From the NCBI GenBank assembly GCA_938044055.1, contig CALIQO010000072.1, forward strand, positions 1 through 10,831: a stretch of 10,831 bases of DNA. Reading direction: 5' to 3'. The notes beneath the pieces were generated by a model. It was given only the letters and a program-made list of their open reading frames with translations. It did not search any database and was not told where the DNA came from. Position numbers and translations under genes: made by a program. This stretch comes from an uncultured Saprospiraceae bacterium. GTDB taxonomy: Bacteria > Bacteroidota > Bacteroidia > Chitinophagales > Saprospiraceae. The first letter of the stretch is position 1, and every line of letters starts with the position of its first letter. Shown here piece after piece: positions 1-7,198 of this stretch.

Positions 1-746
1 ATAGAGATGCCTGGGCTGTAGGTGTAACTCCAGACTATACTATCGGAGTATGTGCAGGAAATGCAGATGGTGAAGGTCGGCCTGATATTATAGGTTATAA
101 AGCAGCTGGCTCTATCCTTTTCGACATTCTCAATATACTTCCTTCTGACAGCGGATGGTTTCCTATTCCTTACGATGATTTAAGAGAAGTGAAAACTTGT
201 CTTAAAACTGGATTTATTGCCAGCAAGCATTGCCAGCATACATCGAGTACGCATGTTCCGTACAATTCAGAATCTTATCGCTTCTGTCCATACCATAAAA
301 CACTTATGACTAATAGTGAAAAAACACATCAGGTTTATAAAGAGTGTTACAATGCTTCTGATGTTCTGGCATCCGGATGGTTGGTGCTGCCACCAGAAGT
401 CGTACACTTTTATAAAAAATCATATAGTGATTATCACCCTATTCCGCAGATGCATGAACGCTGTAGAAAAGATTTAAAAAACGACAACATATCCATTCTA
501 TATCCTTCTGATGGTTCGGAGATGTACCTGACTCATGGGCTCAACAATGAAGAAAATGGTCTCGTCGTAAAAGCAACCCATGGAGATGATAAAGCACAAT
601 TGTACTGGCATCTAGATCAAGAATATATAGGTCGGACGACGGATTTTCATCATTTTAAAATAAAGCCAGATCCTGGTACACATATCTTGCGTCTTATTGA
701 TAACAATGGAAACTCAGAGGTTATTAATTTTAATATTGTGCGGTGA
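1..746 (+). CDS. pbpC: Penicillin-binding protein 1C, C-terminal part (partial, 5' end outside window)
   Basis: This is the 3' end of a class A penicillin-binding protein of the 1C type, a periplasmic, inner-membrane-anchored peptidoglycan glycosyltransferase/transpeptidase. The frame is open from base 3, giving 247 visible codons before TGA. The first residues (RDAWAVGVTPDYTIGV, then a GNADGEGRP stretch) are the end of the transpeptidase domain. A Cys-rich linker follows, with a CxxxG...C...CPYHK pattern and then a WLVLPPE motif, as in Bacteroidota PBP1C. The last 85 or so residues match the BiPBP_C domain (LYWHLDQEYIG, then a GTHILRLID core). The catalytic Ser-x-x-Lys and the glycosyltransferase domain lie upstream and cannot be checked. 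The usual Trp in the family's GVWVGN motif is replaced by Cys here (GVCAGN). The GTG at 189 is internal and not a start. The next gene on this strand starts 79 bp later. Confidence 0.93.
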   Translation, partial: RDAWAVGVTPDYTIGVCAGNADGEGRPDIIGYKAAGSILFDILNILPSDSGWFPIPYDDLREVKTCLKTGFIASKHCQHTSSTHVPYNSESYRFCPYHKTLMTNSEKTHQVYKECYNASDVLASGWLVLPPEVVHFYKKSYSDYHPIPQMHERCRKDLKNDNISILYPSDGSEMYLTHGLNNEENGLVVKATHGDDKAQLYWHLDQEYIGRTTDFHHFKIKPDPGTHILRLIDNNGNSEVINFNIVR

Positions 747-825
747 ATTAATAACGATTATATACAGGAAAGAAAAATTTTAGTTTTTATATATACATTC
801 ACAGTTGTAATAAGTAGAAATAAAG

Positions 826-1662
826 ATGAAAGAATTTCATTACCTCAATGGCGATATTGTCCATATAGATAACGCCCATATCCCCATCAATGATATTGCC
901 TTAGGAAGAGGCTATGGAACATTCGATTATTTTCAAGTGTGGAAAGGTGTTCCCATGCATATGGATCATCACATCACTCGTTTTATGAATTCTATCCGCC
1001 TGCTCAGATTAAAAACCGATATAACTTCTTCAGAACTTAAAGATGCGTTATATAGATTATTAGAAAAAAACAATACAGACAGTGCTGGTGTAAAGTTGAT
1101 TGCTACAGGAGGCGCTTCTGCAAATGGGTTTTCAATCGGACAAGCAAGCATCGCCATAATCTTGCAGAATTATGTGGAAGCTAATCAGGAACAAGTAATG
1201 CAGGGTGTACGCGTTTTATCATATGAATATCAGCGGCTTCTTCCAGAGATAAAATCTATCAATTACCTCTATGCTGTATACTTAAGTGACAAATTAGACG
1301 CCGCTCATGCTATAGAACCGCTTTACTATACTTCCTCTTCTGTAAGAGAAACAGCAAGAGCCAATATCATGGCAGTAATAAATGGAAGAATCGTCACCCC
1401 TGATGAAAAAATATTAAGGGGTATAACGAGACAGACAATCATCGATGAAATAAATATTCCTTGTGAGTGTCGAAACATTACGCTTGATGAAATGAAATCC
1501 GCGGACGAAGTATTCTTATGTGGAACAACGAAAAGAGCACTCGGTGTTGTAAAAATAGATGAAACCGTAATTGGAGACGGAACGCCCGGACCTATAACCA
1601 TGGATGTAAGAAAACAGCTTTTAGATATTGAAGCAGAACTTATCCTTCAAGGTAAGCAGTAA
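826..1662 (+). CDS. Class IV (fold-type IV) PLP-dependent aminotransferase, BCAT/PabC-like
   Basis: A 278-residue cytoplasmic PLP enzyme of the aminotransferase class IV family, which includes branched-chain aminotransferase, D-amino-acid aminotransferase and aminodeoxychorismate lyase. Family marks are visible: the N-terminal DIALGRGYGTFD block (about 23-34), the HITRF arginine (R52), the catalytic lysine in EIKSINYL (K143), the cofactor-contacting glutamate in SSVRETARANI (E175), and LRGITRQTI (197-205) contacting the phosphate. Length is normal for a single-domain member. The Arg-x-His substrate loop of Bacillus D-amino-acid aminotransferase is absent; a GGASANGF loop (95-102) stands there instead, closer to BCAT/PabC-like proteins, so the exact substrate is open. 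The ATG at 826 opens directly onto the conserved N-terminus. There is no clear Shine-Dalgarno sequence. It may be co-transcribed with the upstream pbpC (79-bp gap). Its stop is 3 nt from that of the converging CHAT gene. Confidence 0.88.
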   Translation: MKEFHYLNGDIVHIDNAHIPINDIALGRGYGTFDYFQVWKGVPMHMDHHITRFMNSIRLLRLKTDITSSELKDALYRLLEKNNTDSAGVKLIATGGASANGFSIGQASIAIILQNYVEANQEQVMQGVRVLSYEYQRLLPEIKSINYLYAVYLSDKLDAAHAIEPLYYTSSSVRETARANIMAVINGRIVTPDEKILRGITRQTIIDEINIPCECRNITLDEMKSADEVFLCGTTKRALGVVKIDETVIGDGTPGPITMDVRKQLLDIEAELILQGKQ

Positions 1663-1680
1663 CCCTTATGCTGCTTTTCT
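1654..1680 (+). terminator. Hairpin terminator overlapping two convergent stop codons
   Basis: AAGCAG (1654-1659) pairs with CTGCTT (1671-1676), with a possible inner TAA/TTA extension closing a CCC loop. TTCT follows on the plus strand. The 5' arm uses the last sense codons of the aminotransferase gene and the 3' arm uses the last codons of the CHAT gene, so both genes would share one compact stem. The T-tract is better in the plus direction. The stem is short (6 bp plus 3), so the call is moderate. Confidence 0.45.
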
Positions 1681-4479
1681 TTGTCTTATGGTATACAACC
1701 CCGCTATCAACAATATACCTCCTAGTGCTATAAAGCCATACTTCTTCCATGGCGAAGTATGTTTCACATAAACCCTATCTGTTTTACCAATCGGAATAAG
1801 GTGCGCCCAGTAGTATGGGTGTTGCTGTGATGGTGGCGCATTATCGATATATTCTGTCTTCGCTTTCTGCAGTGCCTCGTCTATCTTCATACCTGCCACC
1901 ATATTACCAAACATGCTATGAATAATGTTTCTGGATGATAATTCTGAAGCAGACCAGATGCTTGAAATAACGGTTGTCTTTCCCGATTTCATAAAAGCCT
2001 TAGTCAATCCTTGCACACCTTCTCCTTTATATACCTTGCCTGTTGCCGTATGACAAGCACTTAATATGGTAAGGTCATTTTCCAAGCCTATAGAATGTAT
2101 TTCTGACAGCTTCAACATATTGTCTTCTGTCCGATCATCGAATATGATAGAGGATAGTTCTGGATAATCTCGGCTCACTAATCCATGCAGAGACAAGTGA
2201 ATTATATCTGCTCTGTCTGCGTGTAATCTTAATGCATCGCTACTGGCATGTTCATTTAAGAAAACCTGGCCTCCGATCATTTCATGTATCTCCCCGATTT
2301 CCTTTTCTGACAGTGGAAGCGGCGATAATTTAATATTGCTCCCTACACCTCCGGTTGCACTGAAGCTTACTTCTAGCCCGTCATCATATGTTGTACCTAT
2401 GCCTAAGTATCGTCCATTAATTTCATCATTGTTGTGGAAAAATAATTGACTTGTATACGCAGTGCTTATTTTATATTTCCTTACAAAAAGTTTTCCTGAT
2501 GGATCTGACAACACATCGAATGGAAGGTCATACAATGAACCATCAGGTACGATAAGTAAGGTTGTATAGTTATCCATACCGTGGATATCAGAAAATAAAA
2601 AGTCCGATAATTTTCGGCCTGTGCTTTTAATTGATTCTATCGCCGATGTTGGGTCAGCAACCCACTTCTTGAAGTCGGCTATTTCTTGATTAATTCCAGC
2701 CACACCTGGTATGGCAACACAGTAAGCCGTATCGGCAGTTATTATAAATTTATAAAAGGCCTCTTTCCCTTCGAAGAATTCAATATAGATTCCACTATCC
2801 GGCAATTCCTCCCTAATTTCCTGAATGGTCATAGGTGTTAGATATGAAGATTGCTCTGTAGAAAAATCTTTATTCATTTTCTTTATCGAGGATATTAATT
2901 CATCTAGTTTAGCTTGGGTATCTAAGTACCTTGCCATCAATGAATCTTGACTTGAGCTTACATCTCTAAGTCGAGGAAAAATTTCATTCATTTCATCTTC
3001 GTATACCTGAATCGTTTTCTTCGTTTCCTCGTCTGCATATTTTTCAATGGCATTTTTTTCACTGATATCGCTAAGCAATGAGATTGCCTTGGTCTTGCTC
3101 GAATAATAAAATAACCTATTTAGAATATTCTCAGATCCAGTCTGTGCATATTCCTTATAGCTATATGAAATGGCTTCAGAATAATTGTCAATAATATTGC
3201 CAGCTACGTATAATTTCGATGCTTCATTTCTTAAGTCCATAAGCATCTGTGTCATTACGGTATCTGCTTTATCGTATACATTAAAAACAAGGCGATTCGG
3301 TTGGTTAGCTGCTTCCATGTAGCTGGCCTTTATCATGAGTTGCCGAGCAATTGTAAAATAGTCGTATACAATAACATTATTAAGAATCGGATTCCCTTCT
3401 ATATCCTGTCTGCTAGGATCGTGGGTATAGGACATGGCTGTATCTATGTAGGCAATGCTTAGATCGTTGTCTCCACGCTTGTCTTCTACCGATGCGAGGT
3501 TTTCATAAGAGATAGAAATCAGATCTGGCCTCTGCTTCTCTATTCTCAGAGAAAGCCCTCTTTTAATCATGGATTCTGCCTCGTTCACTTGTCCTTCCTT
3601 GAGAAGCAACAACCCTTTCAGCTCATACATTACAGATCTGAGTTTAGCTTGTGTGCTTTCTGAAAGAAATTGAAAATTCTCTTGTTTCAGTTTTTCCTCT
3701 AAGGAGAGAAACAACGCATTGGCTTTTTCTAGATTATCGAGGTTTATCAGAGCAGATGCCCGATTAATGGTTATGTTAATCTTTGATTCAAAATCTACGT
3801 CGCTATCTAGCAATTCAGAATAATCGTATGCATCTGCCAGTATATTCTCAGCCTTCTCGTATTCCTTGGTTTCGTTGAATATAATTCCTAGTTCATTATA
3901 AATTCGCAACTTATATTTATCAGACTTGGGAACATCAGGGAACAATTCTAAGGCATTGCGAAAATAGGTTTCTGCCTTGTTAAAATCTTTTACCTCCTTA
4001 TAAAAGGAGCCTATTTCGAAACTTTTTCTTCCTAGGTTATAATCAGAATATTCTGGGCTTGACCGAAAAAGTCTGAGGCTGGTAAGAAAGTTTTGTTCTG
4101 CTTCTGCATATCGAAACAGTCCTTTATAGCTAGCTGCAAGATTGAAAATAGAATTCGCCTTGTCTATGGTAGTAGCTTCAGGGCATGTTTCCCATACTCC
4201 GAGGGTTGTATCTCTATAATAAGCAACCGCTTTTTCTAATGAACCTAACCTGTAATACGTGTTGCTGATGCGGTGGTAAATCTTACCCTTTATATAACAT
4301 GGAAGGTCAGCAAAAAAATTAACGGAATATAAGCTATCAATGATAGATAGATTGGCAGCATCTTGACCTCTAGCTGTATTACTAGTAAGCGCAGTATAAA
4401 CCTCGTCTGGGGAAGTCTGGCCTAGGGATGTATTATGAACAACCCCTAAAAGACACCATATGAAAATCAATTTTCTCAA
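1666..4479 (-). CDS. Exported TPR-CHAT (caspase-like peptidase) protein with C-terminal membrane anchor
   Basis: A 937-residue protein of the CHAT family (Caspase HetF Associated with TPRs), clan CD Cys peptidases. Order of parts: signal peptide (about 1-20, cleavage likely before QTSPDE); TPR-like helical repeats (about 60-350, e.g. 154-180 and 192-218); a helical/coiled region rich in charged residues (about 400-545); CHAT domain (about 560-898); and a transmembrane helix (about 914-930) ending RQRKAA. The CHAT core is intact: LLIVPDGSLYDLPFDVL (641-657), the catalytic His in HLSLHG (H765), the catalytic Cys in LSACHTATG (C809), and the closing HPYYWAHLIPIG. Topology predicts a periplasmic TPR-CHAT body. 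The start codon is TTG; no in-frame ATG exists between the upstream stop and the signal peptide. It lies 52 nt downstream of the subtilase gene, probably in the same operon. Substrate unknown. Confidence 0.88.
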   Translation of the reverse strand: MRKLIFIWCLLGVVHNTSLGQTSPDEVYTALTSNTARGQDAANLSIIDSLYSVNFFADLPCYIKGKIYHRISNTYYRLGSLEKAVAYYRDTTLGVWETCPEATTIDKANSIFNLAASYKGLFRYAEAEQNFLTSLRLFRSSPEYSDYNLGRKSFEIGSFYKEVKDFNKAETYFRNALELFPDVPKSDKYKLRIYNELGIIFNETKEYEKAENILADAYDYSELLDSDVDFESKINITINRASALINLDNLEKANALFLSLEEKLKQENFQFLSESTQAKLRSVMYELKGLLLLKEGQVNEAESMIKRGLSLRIEKQRPDLISISYENLASVEDKRGDNDLSIAYIDTAMSYTHDPSRQDIEGNPILNNVIVYDYFTIARQLMIKASYMEAANQPNRLVFNVYDKADTVMTQMLMDLRNEASKLYVAGNIIDNYSEAISYSYKEYAQTGSENILNRLFYYSSKTKAISLLSDISEKNAIEKYADEETKKTIQVYEDEMNEIFPRLRDVSSSQDSLMARYLDTQAKLDELISSIKKMNKDFSTEQSSYLTPMTIQEIREELPDSGIYIEFFEGKEAFYKFIITADTAYCVAIPGVAGINQEIADFKKWVADPTSAIESIKSTGRKLSDFLFSDIHGMDNYTTLLIVPDGSLYDLPFDVLSDPSGKLFVRKYKISTAYTSQLFFHNNDEINGRYLGIGTTYDDGLEVSFSATGGVGSNIKLSPLPLSEKEIGEIHEMIGGQVFLNEHASSDALRLHADRADIIHLSLHGLVSRDYPELSSIIFDDRTEDNMLKLSEIHSIGLENDLTILSACHTATGKVYKGEGVQGLTKAFMKSGKTTVISSIWSASELSSRNIIHSMFGNMVAGMKIDEALQKAKTEYIDNAPPSQQHPYYWAHLIPIGKTDRVYVKHTSPWKKYGFIALGGILLIAGLYTIRQRKAA

Positions 4480-4531
4480 GAAGTATAAAATTAACTTCTT
4501 AGATTAACAATAGTGATTTTCTATCATAGAA

Positions 4532-6043
4532 TTATCTAGATTTCACAATAGGGATTTCAAGGCTCACTTCCTTAGATTTTAGAGTAAGAAGAAAATATCC
4601 CGGAACAACAGATTCCAGATCGTCTATAGTAAGTAGATCATTATTCCAACTTACATTCTTACTCCATACGACTTGTCCATGGATGTTATATAGGCTCGCT
4701 TGTGCTTCTCCTTCATCTATAGGTAAGTCTTTAATCGTTACTGCATCCATAAATGGATTAGGGAAGACCTCTATATTATTGCTTCTTATATTTAATATAA
4801 TTCCTTCTCCTCCTACTCCACATCCGCTAGGTAGGATAGATAATGAATTTATACCATGTACATAACCTTCAGAATAGACTACATCCGCAAGTGATGCGGC
4901 GTAAGGAGAGCCATTAATTAAAGCGCATTTTACTTCTTTCGCATTAAATGCTTTCTGGTTGGTTCCTAATGCTGCCGCAAGGCCTGTAACGATGGCAGCT
5001 GCCTGAGATGTTCCGTCCTTATTTTCTATACCAGACCCTAAGTCAGGACCAGCAATTTTCTGGCCTAGTATGGCTAAGTCTACGTTTTTCTTACCATGGT
5101 TAGAAAAGCCACTGAGCGAATATCCGCAACCGTGCGAGGCAACAGAAACAATGCAGTTATATGGTAATGAAGCAGGTACTGAGGCTGTATATACATTGTC
5201 GTTGCTCTGTCCGTTGTTTCCTGCTGAAGCTACAACAAGTACCCCATTAGCTTCCGCATATTGAATCGCTCTGTGAAATAAACTAGACGTTACCTTTCTA
5301 CCTGGAACATGAGAAAAACTCATATTTATAATGTCTGCTCCACTATCAACAGCGTCTATAATGGCTCTAAGCGTATGGTTAAGGTATCCTGAACCATGCT
5401 GATTGTGTGTTTTTCTAATATCGAATGTTACCATACTCTGGTCTGATTCTTTATTCAGAACATCTGCCATAATTCCCGCCAGGTGGGTTCCATGGCCATG
5501 GTCATCAGCGGGATCATGATCGTTGTTGACATAATCATATCCAGAAACAACGTCCATGGAGAAATCATAATCTCCACTATTGTTGTCAGAAGTATTAGAT
5601 ATTCCAGTATCTAATATGGATATTTTAATTCTCGTATCTCCTTGTTTTATAAAATAGTTGAAATCATTCTGATTGCAACTCGAACTAGAAGCTTGATTAG
5701 GGTCTAGGGTGTTCTCGTAATTATATGATACTTCATCTACTTCGGTTGTTGAATTTACAGAAGGTAAAGTCTCATCGATATCTGTTATGATATCTCCATT
5801 GGGCAAGGTGAAAGGAAAAGATTCAATCGTATATGCTGCCAGGCCTGCACTATAGTTAATCCAATCAGCATCAGAATTAAAATCGCTTGCAATTTTATGA
5901 GAGCTGAAAAACAACTGTGAGGAAGATAATTCGCTGTTGAATGATACGATGAATTGATTATCGCTGTAATTGAGTGACTGTGCATACATCTGGCTTGACA
6001 CCATAACACACAGGCAGTAGATAGGTAGTATTGTCTTTTTCAT
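4532..6043 (-). CDS. Secreted subtilisin-like (S8) serine protease with T9SS type A sorting domain
   Basis: A 503-residue secreted subtilase. It has a signal peptide (1-21, MYA|QS), a prodomain-like segment (about 25-115, starting QFIVSF and ending DEVSYNY, resembling fervidolysin-type propeptides), the peptidase S8 domain (about 135-400), and a C-terminal T9SS type A sorting domain (about 423-503, opening with IEVFPNPF). The catalytic triad is complete: Asp in ISILDTG (D145), His in HGHGTHLAG (H184), Ser in DGTSQAAA (S346). The oxyanion Asn is in ASAGNNG (N276). Five cysteines in the mature part could form disulfides. The sorting domain implies passage across the outer membrane by T9SS, then release or surface attachment. 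ATG start at 6043. It is first in a likely two-gene operon with the CHAT protein and diverges from the sigma factor gene across 326 bp. Its natural substrate cannot be read from the sequence. Confidence 0.94.
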   Translation of the reverse strand: MKKTILPIYCLCVMVSSQMYAQSLNYSDNQFIVSFNSELSSSQLFFSSHKIASDFNSDADWINYSAGLAAYTIESFPFTLPNGDIITDIDETLPSVNSTTEVDEVSYNYENTLDPNQASSSSCNQNDFNYFIKQGDTRIKISILDTGISNTSDNNSGDYDFSMDVVSGYDYVNNDHDPADDHGHGTHLAGIMADVLNKESDQSMVTFDIRKTHNQHGSGYLNHTLRAIIDAVDSGADIINMSFSHVPGRKVTSSLFHRAIQYAEANGVLVVASAGNNGQSNDNVYTASVPASLPYNCIVSVASHGCGYSLSGFSNHGKKNVDLAILGQKIAGPDLGSGIENKDGTSQAAAIVTGLAAALGTNQKAFNAKEVKCALINGSPYAASLADVVYSEGYVHGINSLSILPSGCGVGGEGIILNIRSNNIEVFPNPFMDAVTIKDLPIDEGEAQASLYNIHGQVVWSKNVSWNNDLLTIDDLESVVPGYFLLTLKSKEVSLEIPIVKSR

Positions 6044-6131
6044 GTAGGTCCTGCTATTAATAATTCAGCGACTAGCGCTTCAATACAATATAAGCGCAAT
6101 CTCTACAAAACGTGACAATAAATCTGAGAAA

Positions 6132-6167
6132 AGGTGGAGAAAAGTACAATATATACGTTCTCCACCT
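6132..6167 (-). terminator. Strong hairpin in the divergent region, terminator-like on the minus strand
   Basis: AGGTGGAGAA (6132-6141) pairs perfectly with TTCTCCACCT (6158-6167) across a 16-nt AT-rich loop. Read on the minus strand, the stem is followed by TTTCTC, giving a CCTTTTCTC run, which fits an intrinsic terminator. On the plus strand the stem is followed by CATAAAAAAG, which does not. It lies 88 nt upstream of the protease ATG. It could end a small minus-strand transcript (see 6223-6321) or act as an attenuator in a long protease leader. Confidence 0.45.
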
Positions 6168-6222
6168 CATAAAAAAGACAATTTCTTACGGATAATAGTC
6201 AATCTCCTCTACAATAAATAGA

Positions 6223-6321
6223 TTATAACTTGCTTGCTTCCCACGCATATGCAATAGCTTCTTTAACTATCCGGTCCACTAGATATAATAGCTGAGACGA
6301 ATCTTCGTGACATAAAAGATG
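6223..6321 (-). pseudogene. Short coding-looking remnant or small ORF ending in TAA
   Basis: On the minus strand a frame is open for 32 codons between TGA (6322-6324) and TAA (6223-6225). Its last 25 residues begin SSQLLYLVDRIV and end EAIAYAWEASKL, reading like an amphipathic helix with ordinary coding composition. There is no in-frame ATG; GTG at 6277-6279 would give only 18 residues. A terminator-like hairpin sits about 55 nt downstream. It may be the preserved 3' end of a lost gene, a small peptide gene, or chance. I do not recognise the sequence. Confidence 0.22.
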
Positions 6322-6325
6322 TCAC
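6307..6325. promoter_or_regulatory. Perfect 19-bp dyad, candidate operator
   Basis: GTGACAT (6307-6313), a 5-nt AAAAG spacer, and ATGTCAC (6319-6325) form a perfect inverted repeat ending 44 nt upstream of the sigma factor ATG. It does not fit the CRP/FNR spacing. The half-site CGTGACA recurs at 6111-6117 on the protease side of the same region, followed by ATAAA as against TAAAA here. Either a dimeric regulator site or a small RNA hairpin would look like this; the short loop and repeated half-site make me favour an operator. Confidence 0.35.
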
Positions 6326-6369
6326 ATTTTGGGAAAAATCTGCTTATAGTAATGGAACGTTTATAAAAC

Positions 6370-7197
6370 ATGCATCAGTCACAGAATTACATTAATTCTT
6401 CTTCTCATTCTCTAGAAATAAAAAGAGAGTTGGAAAAAACTTATATCTTTTCCATCATAAACTCATTGATGGAGTCCAGTGGCTGTCATTATAAGGATGC
6501 ACAATCTTGTGCCATCGATATCATACAATCACTGTTGCCAATCGCTGAAGAGAAGAATGACATACATGCGCTCTCAGTGAAAGGTAAGCTCGCGAAGCTG
6601 ACCCGAAAAAAGGCAAATGAAATAAAATTGTTCCAAGAAAAAAACTTTAAACTTTCCCAGCACCAATTCATAGACCTTGTCGAAGCTACGCAGAGAGGAG
6701 ACTTAACTTTATTCGAACAAGCATTTCTAAGTCATTTTAACCTATGTGTCCACTTTCTTAAGAAGAAGTATAATGCCAGTCACGATGATGCGTATGACAT
6801 AACGATGGACACCATGCTTGATTTCAGGAAAAGGATTGTAGATGGAAAAGTCACCTATGGCAATTTGCGTTTTCTGTTTACCCAGATGGCTTCTCAGCTC
6901 TATCAGAAAAAGATAAATAAAAACCACACAGTTTCACTAGATGGCATAGAACTGGAAGAAAAAATTGTCGAAATCGATAAAGAAGGTTTAGCTACGCTTA
7001 AAAAAGCCTGGTCTAAGCTGAGCGATTCTTGTCAAGATTTACTCAAAAAATACTTTTATGGTAAAATGAAGCTTACAGAAATAGCAGAAGAAGAAAATAA
7101 ATCTAGTGCTGCTATACGTAAGCAGAAGCAACGATGTGTTGCCGTTCTTAAAAATTATTTTTCACAGACTATATACCCCCAGAATAACCGTCTTTAA
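6370..7197 (+). CDS. ECF-like sigma-70 family RNA polymerase sigma factor with N-terminal extension
   Basis: A 275-residue protein whose C-terminal two thirds have the two-domain layout of an ECF (group 4) sigma factor, which directs RNA polymerase to a small regulon. Region 2 spans about 108-183 (LFEQAFLSHF, then DDAYDITMDTMLDF, then NLRFLFTQMASQLY). Region 4 spans about 206-265 with a clear helix-turn-helix (LTEIAEEENKSSAAIRKQKQ, 235-254). ECF factors are usually about 170-200 residues; the extra 100 or so N-terminal residues are unusual and loosely repeat the region 2 pattern (DAQSCAIDIIQSL; VKGKLAKLTRK). The gene starts at the divergent region and is followed 1 nt later by the anti-sigma-like gene, so the two are probably translationally coupled. 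The most likely targets are its own operon and the divergent protease operon, which is inference. Confidence 0.82.
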   Translation: MHQSQNYINSSSHSLEIKRELEKTYIFSIINSLMESSGCHYKDAQSCAIDIIQSLLPIAEEKNDIHALSVKGKLAKLTRKKANEIKLFQEKNFKLSQHQFIDLVEATQRGDLTLFEQAFLSHFNLCVHFLKKKYNASHDDAYDITMDTMLDFRKRIVDGKVTYGNLRFLFTQMASQLYQKKINKNHTVSLDGIELEEKIVEIDKEGLATLKKAWSKLSDSCQDLLKKYFYGKMKLTEIAEEENKSSAAIRKQKQRCVAVLKNYFSQTIYPQNNRL

Positions 7198-7198
7198 A

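Larger units (their letters stand above)
6044..6369. promoter_or_regulatory. Divergent intergenic control region between protease and sigma factor genes
   Basis: This 326-bp gene-poor stretch must hold the promoters of both divergent transcription units. It contains a weak inverted repeat GCGCTT/AAGCGC (6075-6080 and 6092-6097, 11-nt spacer) close to the protease start, a CGTGACA half-site (6111-6117), a strong hairpin (6132-6167), a short coding-looking remnant on the minus strand (6223-6321), and a perfect 19-bp dyad (6307-6325). I see no full match to the Bacteroidota -7 element TAnnTTTG at a suitable distance from either start. An alternative-sigma promoter is therefore possible, but I cannot name one. 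Confidence 0.5.

Noticed and set aside
189..191. A start for a separate 185-residue protein at 189
   Set aside because: The codon is GTG, and conserved penicillin-binding protein 1C sequence continues upstream without a break to the window edge.
969..1601. Minus-strand open frames inside the aminotransferase gene, and similar frames opposite the subtilase, sigma and recA genes
   Set aside because: They are antisense to clearly conserved proteins, lack family motifs and have no leader or spacing of their own.
826..1662. D-amino-acid aminotransferase supplying cell-wall precursors to the adjacent pbpC
   Set aside because: The Arg-x-His substrate loop of Bacillus D-amino-acid aminotransferase is not present, so the attractive link to peptidoglycan is not supported.
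1666..6043. A CRISPR-linked Craspase or gasdermin-type defence system around the CHAT protein
   Set aside because: No CRISPR array, gRAMP-like gene or gasdermin-like small gene is in the window, and the CHAT protein is exported.
6085..6110. TTTTG and TATATTG on the minus strand as a Bacteroidota promoter for the subtilase
   Set aside because: The -7-like element lacks one T and the spacing of 13 nt is too short.
6284..6289. TATAAT as an E. coli-like -10 element for the sigma gene
   Set aside because: No -35 match stands 17 nt upstream, Bacteroidota primary promoters use TAnnTTTG, and in this AT-rich spacer the hexamer is expected by chance.
7106..7198. Longer start for the anti-sigma-like protein, giving 253 residues
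   Set aside because: The extra 31 codons overlap the conserved end of the sigma gene, and the ATG at 7199 sits 1 nt after its stop, as expected for coupled sigma/anti-sigma pairs.
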